DNA of 64,000 nucleotides from Vibrio maritimus (GCA_000755425.1 BBMT01000002.1:124001-188000), one strand, 5' to 3'; positions 1 to 10,637 are shown, numbered from the stretch's first letter. The notes: generated from the sequence alone by a model not told the origin. Translations and numbers: made by a program.

Positions 1-734
1 ATACAAGGTTTGACGGTCTTTGTCGAAGTCCATCAATTGCATTAGTGTTGCGCAGCCATACACAAACCCGGCGTTGCCATTGGATTCAATTTCAATTCCG
101 GTGTGATCAACACGCAGTTTATAGGCTTCATTATCCAGCACTGGTGAGTGTCGAAAACGAATATCTTGCTGACCGATGGACTTGGTCGTGATCGCGAACA
201 AACGATCGATCTCATCTTTGAGCCAATTGGCGACCGATTGCATCGCTTGATCTTCGACACAGATCTGGCTGTAACGAGTCAGCTCATACACGCTGTCGCC
301 AAGTTCGATGGACTGTGGCTCAGGGATCAGACCGTGTCTGCCTTCAAAGACATCGCCAATTGGATTCGATTTGTCTTCTCCTGACCCAAGTACAATAGGG
401 AGGTGGTCACCGGATACTGGGTTAAGCTGTCAGTATTGAGATAGGCCTCTTTAATGCCATCATTGAGTGATTTGAAAGGTGCGGTGGCAATACAAAACTC
501 AACGTACACATGGTTGTTGGCATACAGCGGTGTGCCTTCAATGTTGAGGCTACAGAAGGTGCCGACTTGCGTTAGGTTACCTTGAGATAAGCTGTCTGGC
601 GTAATAAAACGCTCGAAAACAAAATGCAGTTGCCAATTGGCATGGCTTTTCTCAGATAAGTTATGCAAGGTTAAGCCAAAGCGGCAGCCTTTTGGCAAAC
701 GCTCTACAATGGCTAAATCGACACGAAAATCCAT
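1..734 (-). CDS. Beta-N-acetylhexosaminidase (GH20), N-terminal part, cut by window edge
   Basis: Start codon at 734, preceded by an AAGGGGCG ribosome site just after the GlcNAc kinase stop (12-nt gap). The first ~100 codons read in one frame. Near 425-433 the frame shifts, and the continuation (NPIGDVFEGRHG, later VYGCATLMQLMDFDKD) runs open to base 1. The second part resembles the carbohydrate-binding/GH20b region that precedes the catalytic barrel in GH20 enzymes. The catalytic domain lies outside the window. Family role: removal of terminal GlcNAc from chitooligosaccharides. Being last among the visible operon genes behind a chitooligosaccharide transporter supports this. The frame break is probably a sequence error. 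The family call rests on the N-terminal region and context only. Confidence 0.75.
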
Positions 735-746
735 ATCCGCCCCTTA

Positions 747-1621
747 CTAGTACAGGTTGTGTTTCTCAATGCCTGCCATCATCAAAGCACCATCCATCGC
801 ATCTCCTTGTGGAGCCACGATCCAGCGCTGTGCAGCAGGCGATAACCAATCGAAGATGCGTTCAGCGATGCTGCCCATCAGGCAGATCTTGTCAGCACCG
901 CGCTGGTTTAGCGCGCAAAGGAACATTTCAATATCGTCTGCGGTCTGTTGTAGCAGCGATTTGGCTAAGCTGTCATTGAGGTAGGCGTATTCAAAAATTG
1001 CCGGTGAAAACTGCCCGTAATCGCGCGGCAAAGCACTTTTAGACCACTCAACAATCGCATCAATATCGTGGTTGAAATGGGTCATAACAATCTCAGCGAG
1101 AGGGGAAGCAGGTTTAATGCCGTCTTGAATGAGCAGCACTTGCTGAATCAGTCTTAGCCCCATCACTGCGCCGCCGCCCTGGTCGGAGATAGGGAATTCT
1201 CGACCACCAACGACATGCTGTTTATCACCCTGAATGCAAAGACCAACAGAGCCAGTGCCCGCGATCATAATTGCGCCATCTTCGCCTTGATGGGCACCTA
1301 AACAAGCGCCATAGCCATCAGTATTAAGCGTCACGCTGGCAAACGGATGTGCGGTATTCATAAAGGCGTGATAACTGGCTTTGTGTTCGGCACCGGCAAG
1401 CGCAAGGCCAACGTCCATCTGTGAAAACGATGACGCGTCTAAGCCGCCTTGCATTGCTGCTTGCTTGATGGAATCGATGATAGATTGCATGGCCAATTCA
1501 GCGCCTAGCATGATGTTGGCACTGCCGCTTTTGCTTCGCCAATGATAGTGTTATTGTCATCGATAATTCGAGCGCGGCAGGAGGTTCCCCCACCGTCGAT
1601 ACCTACTTTATACCTAGCCAT
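747..1621 (-). CDS. gspK: N-acetylglucosamine kinase, BadF/BadG ATPase family (GspK type)
   Basis: Predicted to phosphorylate GlcNAc released from chitin oligosaccharides in the cytoplasm. The N-terminus MARYKVGIDGGGTSCRARI carries the phosphate-1 loop (DGGGTSC) of the ASKHA fold. MIAGTGSVGLC supplies the second phosphate motif, and GGREFPISDQGGGAVMG follows. The frame breaks near 1528-1531, where restoring one A to an AAAA run rejoins AKAA.. to SGSANIMLGAELAM. The upstream start at 1621 is therefore preferred to the internal ATG at 1511. Length ~290 aa fits the family. It lies 11 nt downstream of the GH9 gene and 12 nt upstream of the hexosaminidase gene. In Vibrio cholerae a kinase of this family occupies the same position in the chitobiose cluster. 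Confidence 0.85.
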
Positions 1622-1632
1622 GATGATTCCCT

Positions 1633-3351
1633 TTATTTTTTATAGTGTTGTTGCCACAGCGCTAGAGCCAGCAGAAGCCAGCCTGCGTGAGGGATCCATT
1701 GCTCTCCCCAGCGCCAGTTCTGTAGCATGTCGTCTTTCTGTTTTTCTGGTTTGAAGGCGATATCGGATTCATCTTCAAACCCAGATGTGATGCCATTACA
1801 CACACCGCCTAAGGCGTTAAAAAAGCCAATTTCAGGTAGGTAGTCTGGATTGTTGTGACCATGCCCATCGAGCATGCACATGTCGTATGGGTTAGCGCCG
1901 AGGATCCAGTTAATACAGCCATTGGCATAGTGTTCGAGCTGAGCTTTAAGTTCATCATTAACAAGATGTGGCTGAGCTAATAGCGCCATGGAGGCAAGAG
2001 AAGCGATGCGGGCATTTTCCCCTTGCCACCAGTAACCCGATTCGTTGTTGTGGGGAACGAAAAACGCATTGTGTTTCTCGCCATCGACCGCTTTTACATA
2101 TTGTCTTGGATAACCAAATGGGTTGTAGGTCTCATCAGTGATAGACACTTCAAACTGACAGGCTTGGGTCAACAGTGATTGAACTTGCAATGCGCGCTGG
2201 TGATCTGGTTCGATGGCGAGATATTCGGTCAGTGCGATCACCGGCAGTCCCGCCTCTGCCGCGTGGAAATAAGGACGACTGCCATCCGAGTTCGCTGACC
2301 AGTAGAAGCTGCGCTGCTGGTCACTTTGAGCGCGTTGACTTAGTGCCTCTACCCAGTGGCGAACTTCGCTCAAGTATTGCTGCTCGCCGCTAGCTTGGAA
2401 TAGGGCGATGCTGGCCATGAGTGCGCAGTATTCGTCGATAATGTTAGTTGTTTGGTCGTTCAAATAACGGCTGTTGTGCTCTTTGAGGTGCCAGTAGCCT
2501 TTTTTCGCCGCTTCTAAGTAGTCTTGAGATTGCTCGCGAGACAGGCTCGCAACCTGACTGGTTTTCGCAAGCGCCGCGATACTCATGCCACCGCCTTGGC
2601 GAAAGCCGGCTTCGAAGTCACTTTTCTTATGACCAAGCTGAGTTTCGTAGGCACAGATTTCTCGCTGCGCGGTATCTTTGCTCCACTTATCAAATACCGT
2701 CATGTAGAAAAAGCCACTAGGGTGTTGCATGCGTTTAAGGAACTCTGCGCCATGCAACGCTTCTTCAAGCAGTCGTGAGGTGACAAAATTGGGCTCTGCT
2801 TCTTTGCCTACCAAGTCGTGGGCTTTGAGCATGTTCCAAACCACCATGGGAATTTGCTGGGGGTTTAGGTAGTTGGCATAGGACAGGTGACTTAAGTACT
2901 TGCTCACATCACCAGAAGCGTCATACCAGCCGCCGTGCACATCAACGCGTTGTGAGCCCCCTACAATGGGCGCGTTCTTGTCTGCGATATCAAATTCACC
3001 GCCACAGCGCTGCGATTTGAAGTAGTGAATAATGTCGGAGAAACTGCGGTTATGAAGTGAGGTGTCGCCCACTTCAAACGTTTGTGATTTGATGTTTTGG
3101 TAACGTAAATAGTAGCGGCCTTGCTCTGTCCACTGACTAAAGTCGATGGTGAAGAAAACACCCATATGCCAATTATCCACTTTGGAGCCACCGATAGGAT
3201 TAAGCTCAAGCACAATCTCGTCACTTTGCGCATCGACTAAGAATGCGCTTGCAACTTCATGTTGAGCGAGTGCTGCCATTAAAATGGCACGCTTCTCGCT
3301 ATTTGCGTGGTAGCCAATGTGGTTGGTCAGCAGCTGCATGTTCTCTTCCAT
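1633..3351 (-). CDS. Glycoside hydrolase family 9, probable exo-beta-D-glucosaminidase
   Basis: Uninterrupted 572-aa ORF. Residues ~1-100 form an Ig-like N-terminal domain (CelD_N type: LTNHIGYHANSEKRAILM). A GH9 (alpha/alpha)6 barrel follows, with VDVHGGWYDASGDVSKY carrying the DAGD-like catalytic Asp region. C-terminal GH9 motifs include GANPYDMCMLDGHGHNNP. Annotations often say endoglucanase, but GH9 members in this Vibrionaceae chitin operon context are reported to act on glucosamine-containing oligosaccharides. That assignment is inferred from context. No signal peptide is visible, so a cytoplasmic role on imported sugars is likely. The start could also be the ATG four codons in (MQLL). 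A hairpin separates it from the upstream ATPase gene. Confidence 0.85.
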   Translation of the reverse strand: MEENMQLLTNHIGYHANSEKRAILMAALAQHEVASAFLVDAQSDEIVLELNPIGGSKVDNWHMGVFFTIDFSQWTEQGRYYLRYQNIKSQTFEVGDTSLHNRSFSDIIHYFKSQRCGGEFDIADKNAPIVGGSQRVDVHGGWYDASGDVSKYLSHLSYANYLNPQQIPMVVWNMLKAHDLVGKEAEPNFVTSRLLEEALHGAEFLKRMQHPSGFFYMTVFDKWSKDTAQREICAYETQLGHKKSDFEAGFRQGGGMSIAALAKTSQVASLSREQSQDYLEAAKKGYWHLKEHNSRYLNDQTTNIIDEYCALMASIALFQASGEQQYLSEVRHWVEALSQRAQSDQQRSFYWSANSDGSRPYFHAAEAGLPVIALTEYLAIEPDHQRALQVQSLLTQACQFEVSITDETYNPFGYPRQYVKAVDGEKHNAFFVPHNNESGYWWQGENARIASLASMALLAQPHLVNDELKAQLEHYANGCINWILGANPYDMCMLDGHGHNNPDYLPEIGFFNALGGVCNGITSGFEDESDIAFKPEKQKDDMLQNWRWGEQWIPHAGWLLLALALWQQHYKK

Positions 3352-3373
3352 TACTTCTCTCTCGGTAAGGATG

Positions 3374-3392
3374 GGCTCCCAAAACGGGAGCC
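3374..3392 (-). other. Intercistronic hairpin
   Basis: GGCTCCC and GGGAGCC arms (7 bp) around a 5-nt loop, between the ATPase stop (3400) and the GH9 start (3351). On the minus strand no T-run follows, so it looks like an mRNA-stabilising or processing hairpin rather than a full terminator. Confidence 0.5.
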
Positions 3393-3399
3393 AAAAAGT

Positions 3400-4390
3400 T
3401 TAGTTTTCGTATAAATAACAACGGACAAAGTGGTTGTCAGACAGCTTAGTGACACCAGGCAGTGCTTCACGACATTTGCTGGTGGCGTGTGCACAGCGAC
3501 CAGCAAATGGGCAGCCGACTGATTCTGGTGTCCAAAGTGGGATTTCACCTTTGTTACCAGCCAGCTTTGTATGAATAGACTTCGCTGGATCAGGTACAGC
3601 TGAAACCAAAAGCTGGGTATACGGGTGTTGTGGGTTAGCAATGACCTCATCGGTATCGCCCCATTCCACCATATGACCGACGTACATCACTGAAATGTCT
3701 TCTGCGATGTAGCGTGCAGTTGCAATGTCGTGGGTGATGTAGAGCAGCGACATCTGCTTCTCAAACTTCATTTCTTCCATCAGGTTGAGAACACCAGCAC
3801 GAATCGATACGTCGAGCATCGATGTTGGCTCATCCGCTAGCACGACCTCTGCACCTACCGCGATGTTTCGAGCTAGGTTAACGCGCTGTCTCTGACCGCC
3901 AGATAGCTGGTGTGGGTATTTCGCTGCGGTCTCTTTTGGCGGAATCAAGCCACTTGCTCAAGAAGGCTGTATACACGCTCTTCGAGCTCTTTTTTGTTGC
4001 CCTTGCTGACTTTGTTGTGGATCAGCAGCGGACGCGCGATGTGGTGGAAAATAGTATGGGTTGGGTTTAGCGAGCCAAACGGGTCTTGCCAAACCATTTG
4101 CACGCCTTCGCGGTATTGCATCAGATCGCGGTTTGACTTGATCTCTTGAATGTCACGGCCGCGATATTTGATTTCGCCGCCGCTCGGGGCATACATCTTA
4201 GCGATCATCTTAGCGGTGGTTGATTTACCTGAACCCGACTCGCCAACCACGGCAAGGCCGCGGCTTTTGTACATTTTGAACGAGACATCGTTAATGGCTC
4301 GCATCATAGGTTGAGATAGGCATTACTGTTGATAGGAAAGTCCTTAACAACATTGTTGCCTTCTATCAGTAGTTCACCAAAGTTGCTCAT
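3400..4390 (-). CDS. ABC transporter ATP-binding protein, OppF-like
   Basis: One ATPase of the chitooligosaccharide (peptide/opine-type) importer. Walker A is VVGESGSGKSTTAKM, the Q-loop WQDPFGSLNP, the signature LSGGQRQRVNLARN, and Walker B VVLADEPTSMLD. The C-terminal oligopeptide-transporter domain with a Cys cluster (GCPFAGRCAHATSKC) is typical of DppF/OppF. Start ATG at 4390 (MSNFGELLIEGNNVV). Two frame breaks interrupt it. Near 4321, adding one C gives NALSQPMMRAINDVSF. Near 3948-3951, adding one G gives EQVGLIPPKET. Both are homopolymer losses and probably errors. It lies 51 nt downstream of the OppD-like gene. Confidence 0.88.
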
Positions 4391-4441
4391 AATGGTTCTC
4401 CAGAAATCCTTGTTAGTACTTACTTATTTCGCTGGTGGTCG

Positions 4442-5431
4442 TTATGACAACTCTTGCGCGACGGCAATTGGTTCACCGTACAAGTGGCAGTTAGAAAAAC
4501 GGTTGTGCTCGATTTGACGCAGCTTAGTAGGTTCTCGCGTACATGCTTCGTGAACACGTTCGCAGCGCGCTTGGAATCGACACCCTTGTGGTATTTCCAA
4601 AAGGTTCAATGGGTTACCTGGAATACCCGTTAGCTTGGTTTTTGGCCCCGTTAGCGGTGGGAATGAGCTACCCAGACCTTTGGTGTAAGGGTGGTATGGC
4701 GACTCTAGGATCTGTTTGGACGGTGCGACTTCAATCAGCTCACCGGAATACATGATGCCGATGCGATCGGAGAACTCGACCATCAAAGAGATATCGTGGG
4801 TAATGAACAAGATAGAGAAGCCAAACTCTTCTTTTAGTGCGTAGATCTTCTGTAAGATCTCGCGCTGTACGACTACGTCGAGTGCCGTAGTTGGCTCATC
4901 CATGATGATCATTTTTGGATTCAGCGCTAGAGCAATCGCGATAACCAGCCTTTGACGCATGCCGCCAGAGAATTGGTGTGGGTAATCGTTCAAACGACTT
5001 GGGTGAATATCGACGATTTCTAACAAACCTTGTGCGCGTTTTACCGCTTGCTGACGAGTTAAGTTAGTGTGACGCATAATCACATCGCAGAACTGCTCTT
5101 CCATGGTGAGTACAGGGTTTAGTGCGTTCATCGCACTTTGGAACACCATCGACATCTCACTCCAACGGAACGTTTGCATGCGTTCGTCACTGTATTGAAG
5201 AATGTCTTCACCGTTAAACAGTACCTGACCACCGCTGATGTATGCAGGCGGCTTATGCAGGCGCATCAAAGAGAAAGCAACGGTGGATTTGCCACAGCCC
5301 GACTCACCAGCTAGGCCAAAGACTTCGCCCTTGCCGATATCAAAGCTGACGTTGTTACAAGCGCGGACATCGCCGGCATCAGTAATGTAGTCAACACAAA
5401 GGTTACGGATTGAAATTAGTGGGTCTGACAT
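4442..5431 (-). CDS. ABC transporter ATP-binding protein, OppD-like
   Basis: Intact ATPase subunit of ~329 aa. Walker A is GLAGESGCGKSTVAF, the signature FSGGMRQRLVIAIAL, and Walker B MIIMDEPTTALD. The D-loop and H-loop (FITHDISLM) and the C-terminal oligo_HPY domain with CRFQARCERVHEAC follow. The start MSDPLISIRNLCVDY at 5431 is preferred to the longer ATG at 5452, which would overlap the upstream permease. It lies 2 nt after the permease stop, so the two are probably translationally coupled. Confidence 0.9.
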   Translation of the reverse strand: MSDPLISIRNLCVDYITDAGDVRACNNVSFDIGKGEVFGLAGESGCGKSTVAFSLMRLHKPPAYISGGQVLFNGEDILQYSDERMQTFRWSEMSMVFQSAMNALNPVLTMEEQFCDVIMRHTNLTRQQAVKRAQGLLEIVDIHPSRLNDYPHQFSGGMRQRLVIAIALALNPKMIIMDEPTTALDVVVQREILQKIYALKEEFGFSILFITHDISLMVEFSDRIGIMYSGELIEVAPSKQILESPYHPYTKGLGSSFPPLTGPKTKLTGIPGNPLNLLEIPQGCRFQARCERVHEACTREPTKLRQIEHNRFSNCHLYGEPIAVAQELS

Positions 5432-5433
5432 GA

Positions 5434-6458
5434 TTAACGATCTCCGCTCCATAGTGCATTTTGTGGCGCGACTTCAACCTCGCGTTCTTTTTTGTCTTGT
5501 GCTTGGATTTTCTTCCAGCGCTTCATACCTTTGTGTGAACGAAGCTGAGGGTTAGCGATCTCATCGACGGCAAAGTTAAGCAGTGCTAGACCCGTTACCA
5601 AGAAGGTCAGTGCCAAACACGGTGCAAGTACTTCCCACCAGGCGCCAATGAGCATTGCTGATGATGTTTGCACGTTGTAGAGCATGATGCCCCAGCTGAT
5701 AGTGTTTGGATCGCCCATACCTAGGAATGAGATGGTCGCTTCCATCAAGATGGCGTACATCACCGAACCGATGAAGCTTGCACCAACGATAGAGATAAGG
5801 TTTGGTAGTAGCTCAACAAAGATGATGCGAAGACGTGACTCACCCAGTACTTCTGCTGCTTTTACAAACTCTTTTTCACGTAGAGAAAGGGTTTGTGCAC
5901 GGATAACCCTCGCGCCCCAGGCCCATGACATACAGCCAATCACCAGAGCGATAGTCAGTGGTCCTGCTTCACCGATGAAGGCCGCCACAACGAAGAGGAG
6001 TGGGAATGGTGGGATAACTAGCATGATGTTCATCGCAGCAGTAAGCACTTCATCCACACGGCCACCAAAGTAGCCAGCAGAAATACCGATAACCGTTGCT
6101 AGAAAACATACTGTAAGACCAGCACCAAAGCCCACCATAAGTGAAACGCGTGCACCGTAAGCAACCTGTGACCAAACATCACGACCCATACGGGTTGTGC
6201 CTAGTGTGTGATCGGCTTTTTTCGACATTAGTAGAGTACGGCGATCATCGGCGAGATTGGTGGCAACCCAACCATCCGGGTTAGACTGAGCCATTTTAAC
6301 GATGACACCAGGTACTCATGAGAGTTACCAGTACGTTTGTCTGGGGCGTGTTTGGTAATCAGCGGTGCTGCAACCGCCACAAAGACGAACAAACCAATGA
6401 TTGAGAGTCCAAGTCTGGCTGTTCCATTGCGCCATACAAGCTGTAAGAAACCTTTCAT
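5434..6458 (-). CDS. ABC transporter permease, OppC/DppC-like
   Basis: Inner-membrane permease. The N-terminus MKGFLQLVWRNGTARLGLSI leads into the first membrane helix. The periplasmic loop contains HTLGTTRMGRDVWSQVAYGAR, the conserved LGTDxxGRD-type motif of this family. The EAA loop (AAEVLGESRLRIIFVELLPN) is present. A frame break near 6308 is repaired by one C (HEYPGVIVKMAQSN), joining the short N-terminal ORF to the 286-aa remainder. Total ~340 aa is slightly longer than DppC. The start is 2 nt after the partner permease stop. Confidence 0.87.
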
Positions 6459-6460
6459 GG

Positions 6461-7446
6461 TTATTTGCCTCCCTTACGTAGACGAGGATCAAGCACGACA
6501 TAAAGCATGTCTGCCGCTAAGTTAAAGAAGAGCATAAACAGAGTCATAATGAGTAGCTGCCCTTGAAGTACTTGGTAATCACGTGCGTGAATCGCGTTGA
6601 GTAGTACTGAGCCAAGGCTGGGTAGTTAAAGATGATTTCGATAATTAACTGGCCACCGATAGCCACACCAAGAGACATAGACAGCGCCGTTACACTTGGC
6701 AGTAGTGCGTTACGAGCGGCGTAGTTAAAGACCACTCGGTTTTCACTTAGGCCCTTACCTTTGGCCATGGTGATGTAGTCTTCATTGAGTAGGTTAATCA
6801 TGTTGTTACGCATGTTTACTAGGAAGCCACCGATTTGAATCACAGTTGCACAGATAAGCGGTAGTACAGCGTGATACAACACATCTTTGATGAATTCCCA
6901 ACTTGTCCAGTCAGGGATCTGGCCTGCGGTGTAGGCGTAGCCTGTCGGGAACCACTTAAGACCAATCGCGAAGATGAACATGGCCATCATAGCGATAACC
7001 ACTTGCGGCATTGCTTGAATAATCAGCATGCCTGGAGTGATGAACGTATCGAACTTAGAACCACGTTTCCAAGCGGCGAAGATGCCAAGTACCGAACCAA
7101 TAGAGAAAGAAAGAATAACCGCGGTACCCGCCAAGAATAGTGACCAGCCAAATGCGCTGCCCAGCAGGCTGTTTACTGATAGCGGGAAGTACTTGATAGA
7201 AGTACCGAGCTCCCAGCTCAGAATGTTCTTCATATAATGAAGGTACTGAACGAAATAGTTACCATCGACAAAGCCAAGCAGCTCTTTCATTGCTGCAATA
7301 CGCTCAGGGGTAACCTGTACTGTTGCGTTAGCGAACATCATCGTGACCGGGTCGCCCGGCATTGCACGAGGAATAATAAAGTTGATGGTGGCTGCAACAA
7401 GAAGTGCCACCAAATAAAAGGACAAACGTCTTAAAAAATAACCCAT
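6461..7446 (-). CDS. ABC transporter permease, OppB/DppB-like
   Basis: Inner-membrane permease, ~328 aa after repair. The N-terminus MGYFLRRLSFYLVALLVAATI (membrane helix), PRAMPGDPV and the EAA-like YITMAKGKGLSENRVVFNYAARNALLP are typical of DppB. A frame break near 6612-6616 (one missing G) ends the raw ORF early. Restoring it gives ALGSVLLNAIHARDYQVLQG and a last helix ending in DPRLRKGGK at 6461. It is the first permease after the solute-binding protein, separated by 156 nt containing a hairpin. Confidence 0.87.
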
Positions 7447-7564
7447 AACTCACACCTTAATTACCCAGCTTTTTCCTTTTTGCTGGTAGCCTCATTTCGA
7501 AATTTGAAACGAGTAACCCCCTGACGACGAGCGCCACGTATCTATAAATCACGTTTGGGGGAGG

Positions 7565-7588
7565 AAAGCGGTACGGACGTACCGCTTT
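7565..7588 (-). terminator. Attenuator-like hairpin downstream of the binding-protein gene
   Basis: Perfect 10-bp arms (AAAGCGGTAC / GTACCGCTTT) with a 4-nt loop, 15 nt after the binding-protein stop. On the minus strand it is followed by C-rich sequence rather than a strong U-run, so a partial terminator or 3'-end stabiliser is more likely than a full stop. This would favour the binding protein over the permeases. Confidence 0.6.
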
Positions 7589-7602
7589 TAGTTTGTGTTT
7601 AC

Positions 7603-9280
7603 TTACTTAACTGGTTTTAGGTCCAGTACGTGAAGTAGACGCTCTGGGATACCAGCCCAGATGTTTGGACGACCCTTAGGATTTTGCTCGTTCCACCAGC
7701 GCAAAGCGAGTTGTGTTGTATTGGTACATGTAAGCACCAGACATGACAGGAATTGTTACCTGATCTTGAGCGATAATCTTCTGGATGCCATGAGCGATTT
7801 CTAGCTGCTCACCTTTATTCGCTGTTTTGTAGAAGCTGTTGAGAAGCTTGTCTAGCTCTGCATTTTGGTAGAAGTGCATTGCGAAGCGCGGCATACCATC
7901 ACCTGACTGAAGCGCAGAGTTATACCTGTGTTCCAGTATTTGTGTGGATCTGAGCCGTGGAAGTAGTTGGTGTACGCTACGTCGTAGTTGGCTTCTAGCA
8001 TTGCTTGGTTGTACACAGAGAAGTCTGGAGTACGTGCTTTCGCTTTAATACCTGCTTCAGCGAGTTGCTCTACTGCAAGTTGAACTGTGTTGTTAAAGTC
8101 AGTCCAGCCGTTTGGCGATTGAACTAGGAGCTCGAATGATTTACCAGATGGTGTATCAACAAAGCCGTCGCCGTTTACGTCTTTAAAGCCCGCTTTATCA
8201 AGCAGTTTCTTAGCACCTTCAACGTCGTACGTGTTAAAGCCTTTGTATTTATTGTGAGTCGCTTCGTCAGACCAAGTTGGGAATGCATAGCCAAGACCTG
8301 ATGCGAAGTCGTTCACTGTACCGCCGCCGTAGAATGCGATGTCGATAATAGTTTGACGGTCAAGTGCCATAGAGAATGCACGACGGAAATCAACGTTAGT
8401 CAGCGCTTCCGCTTTCACAGGATCTTTATGCTTAAAGTTCACTAGGAAAGCTTGAGTACCTGCTGGTGGATACCAGTACTGGTGGTTAGGTGACGCAGCT
8501 GCGTAAGTACGGTCGATATCTGGAATGAATGACGATGTCCAGTCCATTTCAGAGTTAACCACTTTACCTAGGAACTGGTCGTTGTTCGCGATTTGTGGAA
8601 CGCGTAGACAGTCGACTTCTAGATTATCGTTATCCCAGTAGTTCGGGTTACGACATTGAACGTATAGCTGAGGAGTGAAAGTGTCGATCACTGTGAATGG
8701 ACCAGAGCCAACAGGGTTTTCGTTTAGGAATGTTGTTGGTTCTTTTACGTCCTTCCAAACGTGCTCAGGCACGATTGGCACCTTAACGATTTCATATGGA
8801 ACGTTAGAGTTTGCTTCAGTCGCGTAGAACTTCACCTGGTAATCGTTAAGCTTCTCAACTTTAGATACCCAAGAGTTGATACCACTTTGGTCAAGTGCCG
8901 AGTTCTCTTGAACTAGGTTGAATGAGAAAATGACGTCGTCTGCGTCAAACGTTTCGCCATCAGACCACTTAACGCCTTTACGGATATCAAAGGTCACTGA
9001 CATTAGGTCGTCAGCGATAGTGAAGTTTTCTGCCAAGCGGAATACAGGCTCATTGCCGTGCATTTCGTTAAAGACAACAAGCGGCTCGTATAGGAAGTCG
9101 GTTGTTGTGTGCAAGTAGGTTGTACCAAGAATGGGTTGAAGTTGCGTACAAAGGTGTTGAACTCTTTAGGTGGATAGTGAGTTCGCTGCGTTCTGCGGCT
9201 GTCGCTACAGAGCTAAAACCTGTAACTGCGGTTGCAATAATTGCTGTCGCTAGTGCTGTTTTTTTAATATGCGCAAGCAT
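7603..9280 (-). CDS. Chitooligosaccharide-binding protein, SBP family 5 (periplasmic)
   Basis: The extracytoplasmic binding protein for the transporter. The N-terminus MLAHIKKTALATAIIATAVT is a signal peptide with probable cleavage at ATAA. The body carries family-5 peptide-binding landmarks (FLYEPLVVFNE, FDIRKGVKWSDGETFDADDVIFSF, ADFRRAFSMALDRQTI-like). The C-terminus, recovered in another frame, is PERLLHVLDLKPVK. Breaks lie near 9169 (missing C, restores HPKEFNTFVRN), 9125 (missing G, restores FLGTTYLHTTTDF), 7921 (missing T) and ~7702. About 560 aa after repair. In V. cholerae the orthologous protein also restrains the sensor ChiS. No ChiS-like gene lies next to it here. Confidence 0.87.
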
Positions 9281-9886
9281 AGCTATTCCTTACTATTTGC
9301 TTTTGTTTCACAGAGAGACCAAGTGCTTCTCTCTCACATGTTTGCTAAAGCCTACCTCTTCAATCATTCCTAAAGAGTGGCCTGTAGGCCTTAGGCGTTA
9401 CTAAGAAAACACCTTAAAGCACAATTTATCAATTACGCTCTCCGTTAAAAACGTCAAAATAATGATTACCATCGTCAAAAACGTTAAAAGTGGGCATTTT
9501 TGACGGCTTTTTAAGCAAGTTAGGACGGTGATTTGCATCACTTATTTGACTTTATGTAGTTTTGTTTGTAAGTGCCTGCTAACGCTTTGGTTTGTTTTAT
9601 TTAAGGGTTTCTTGGTAAGGATGTGCAAATGGTGATAGGGATCACTTGCTCAATTGGCTCGTTAATTTACTTCGGAAATTAGGATGGCCGATTTGTTGTG
9701 ATGATTATCGCAAACTGGTGAAGTTTCGTCTCTAATAGGGAGTAAATAGCAAAAATCGATGATGTAACAAGTGCCATTATTGGTAGGTTGAATGCTTATT
9801 TCTCGTCGCTAATTTTATTCAGTAATGCAGTGTTATACCGGAAAGATGAATGTGCTCGGCTTTGTTGCTTAAGCATAGTAGAGAGC
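9281..9886 (-). promoter_or_regulatory. Upstream control region of the chitooligosaccharide operon
   Basis: About 600 nt with no credible gene. It holds two CRP-like palindromes of identical half-sites, GGTGA-N6-TCACT, at 9527-9542 and 9631-9646. A cluster of CGTCAAAA motifs lies at 9452-9459, 9473-9480 and inverted at 9497-9505, with related GTTAAAA units between. Catabolite control by CRP and positive control by ChiS are known for this operon in V. cholerae. Which motif binds what here is inferred. No -10/-35 pair is assigned. Confidence 0.5.
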
Positions 9887-9924
9887 AAAAAAAGCCTGAG
9901 CTACATAACGCACTCAGGCTTTTT
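9887..9924 (-). terminator. Rho-independent terminator of the membrane-protein gene
   Basis: AGCCTGAG / CTCAGGCT arms followed on the minus strand by seven T, 18 nt after the stop of the 9942-10637 gene. Confidence 0.85.
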
Positions 9925-9941
9925 GGTGATTCGTAGGAGAA

Positions 9942-10637
9942 CTATTTAGTATGAAAAATCTGTTCAGTCTCAAGTGAGGTGAAGGCGCGAATTTGACGCC
10001 ATACATAATAGAAAATACCAAACATCATTAGCATGCTAGGTATCGCGATAGCAGGGTAGCTGTATAAGGTTAGCTTACCTAATTCTTCATTAAACGCCGC
10101 AGTGCCTGCTGGGCTTGTCACTATCCAGGTGGCCAGAAAGTAGTTCATCGCCGATGAAAATGCGAAGGTACTGGCGAACAGGTAGTTCGATGACATCAGG
10201 CAACGTTCAAATGCTTGTGTCTTGCCATTTTGCTCTAGACGCTCATTTATCAGTGATAGGTTGAGTACTGTGTCGTTTAGGAGCACTTTCTGCATCATTG
10301 GATAGCGAGTGAATGTAGACCCCAGAACCGCCAAGCCAATTAAGCCCGGAATCAACGCTTCTTTAAACGCCAACCAACGAGTATCTAACTCCAGAAGACC
10401 AATACCACCGGTTAAAAGTACGCTGACAAAGCCCAGAGCGGCAATAAAGTTAAACTTCTTATTACGGATCAGATCCATTCCGCCATAGAGCACAGGAAAC
10501 AGTAGAGCGACAACCAGCGCCATTACAGTACCTAGATGCTCATCACCACTAAACTTCATCAGAATAAAAGAGGGGATAAATACGTTGAATAGGATCTCAA
10601 ATAGGGGATTCGACTTTTTCGTCGTTGTGGTACTCAT
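9942..10637 (-). CDS. Conserved inner-membrane protein, possibly VC0807-like
   Basis: 231 aa with about six hydrophobic helices (for example PSFILMKFSGDEHLG, VMALVVALLFPVLYGG, LASTFAFSSAM..) and no visible catalytic motif. It resembles a family of Vibrio/Shewanella membrane proteins that I recall as 'VC0807 family', loosely related to septation-protein-A-like proteins. That recognition is tentative. It is monocistronic with its own terminator and forms the chromosomal flank of the genomic island. Confidence 0.55.
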   Translation of the reverse strand: MSTTTTKKSNPLFEILFNVFIPSFILMKFSGDEHLGTVMALVVALLFPVLYGGMDLIRNKKFNFIAALGFVSVLLTGGIGLLELDTRWLAFKEALIPGLIGLAVLGSTFTRYPMMQKVLLNDTVLNLSLINERLEQNGKTQAFERCLMSSNYLFASTFAFSSAMNYFLATWIVTSPAGTAAFNEELGKLTLYSYPAIAIPSMLMMFGIFYYVWRQIRAFTSLETEQIFHTK

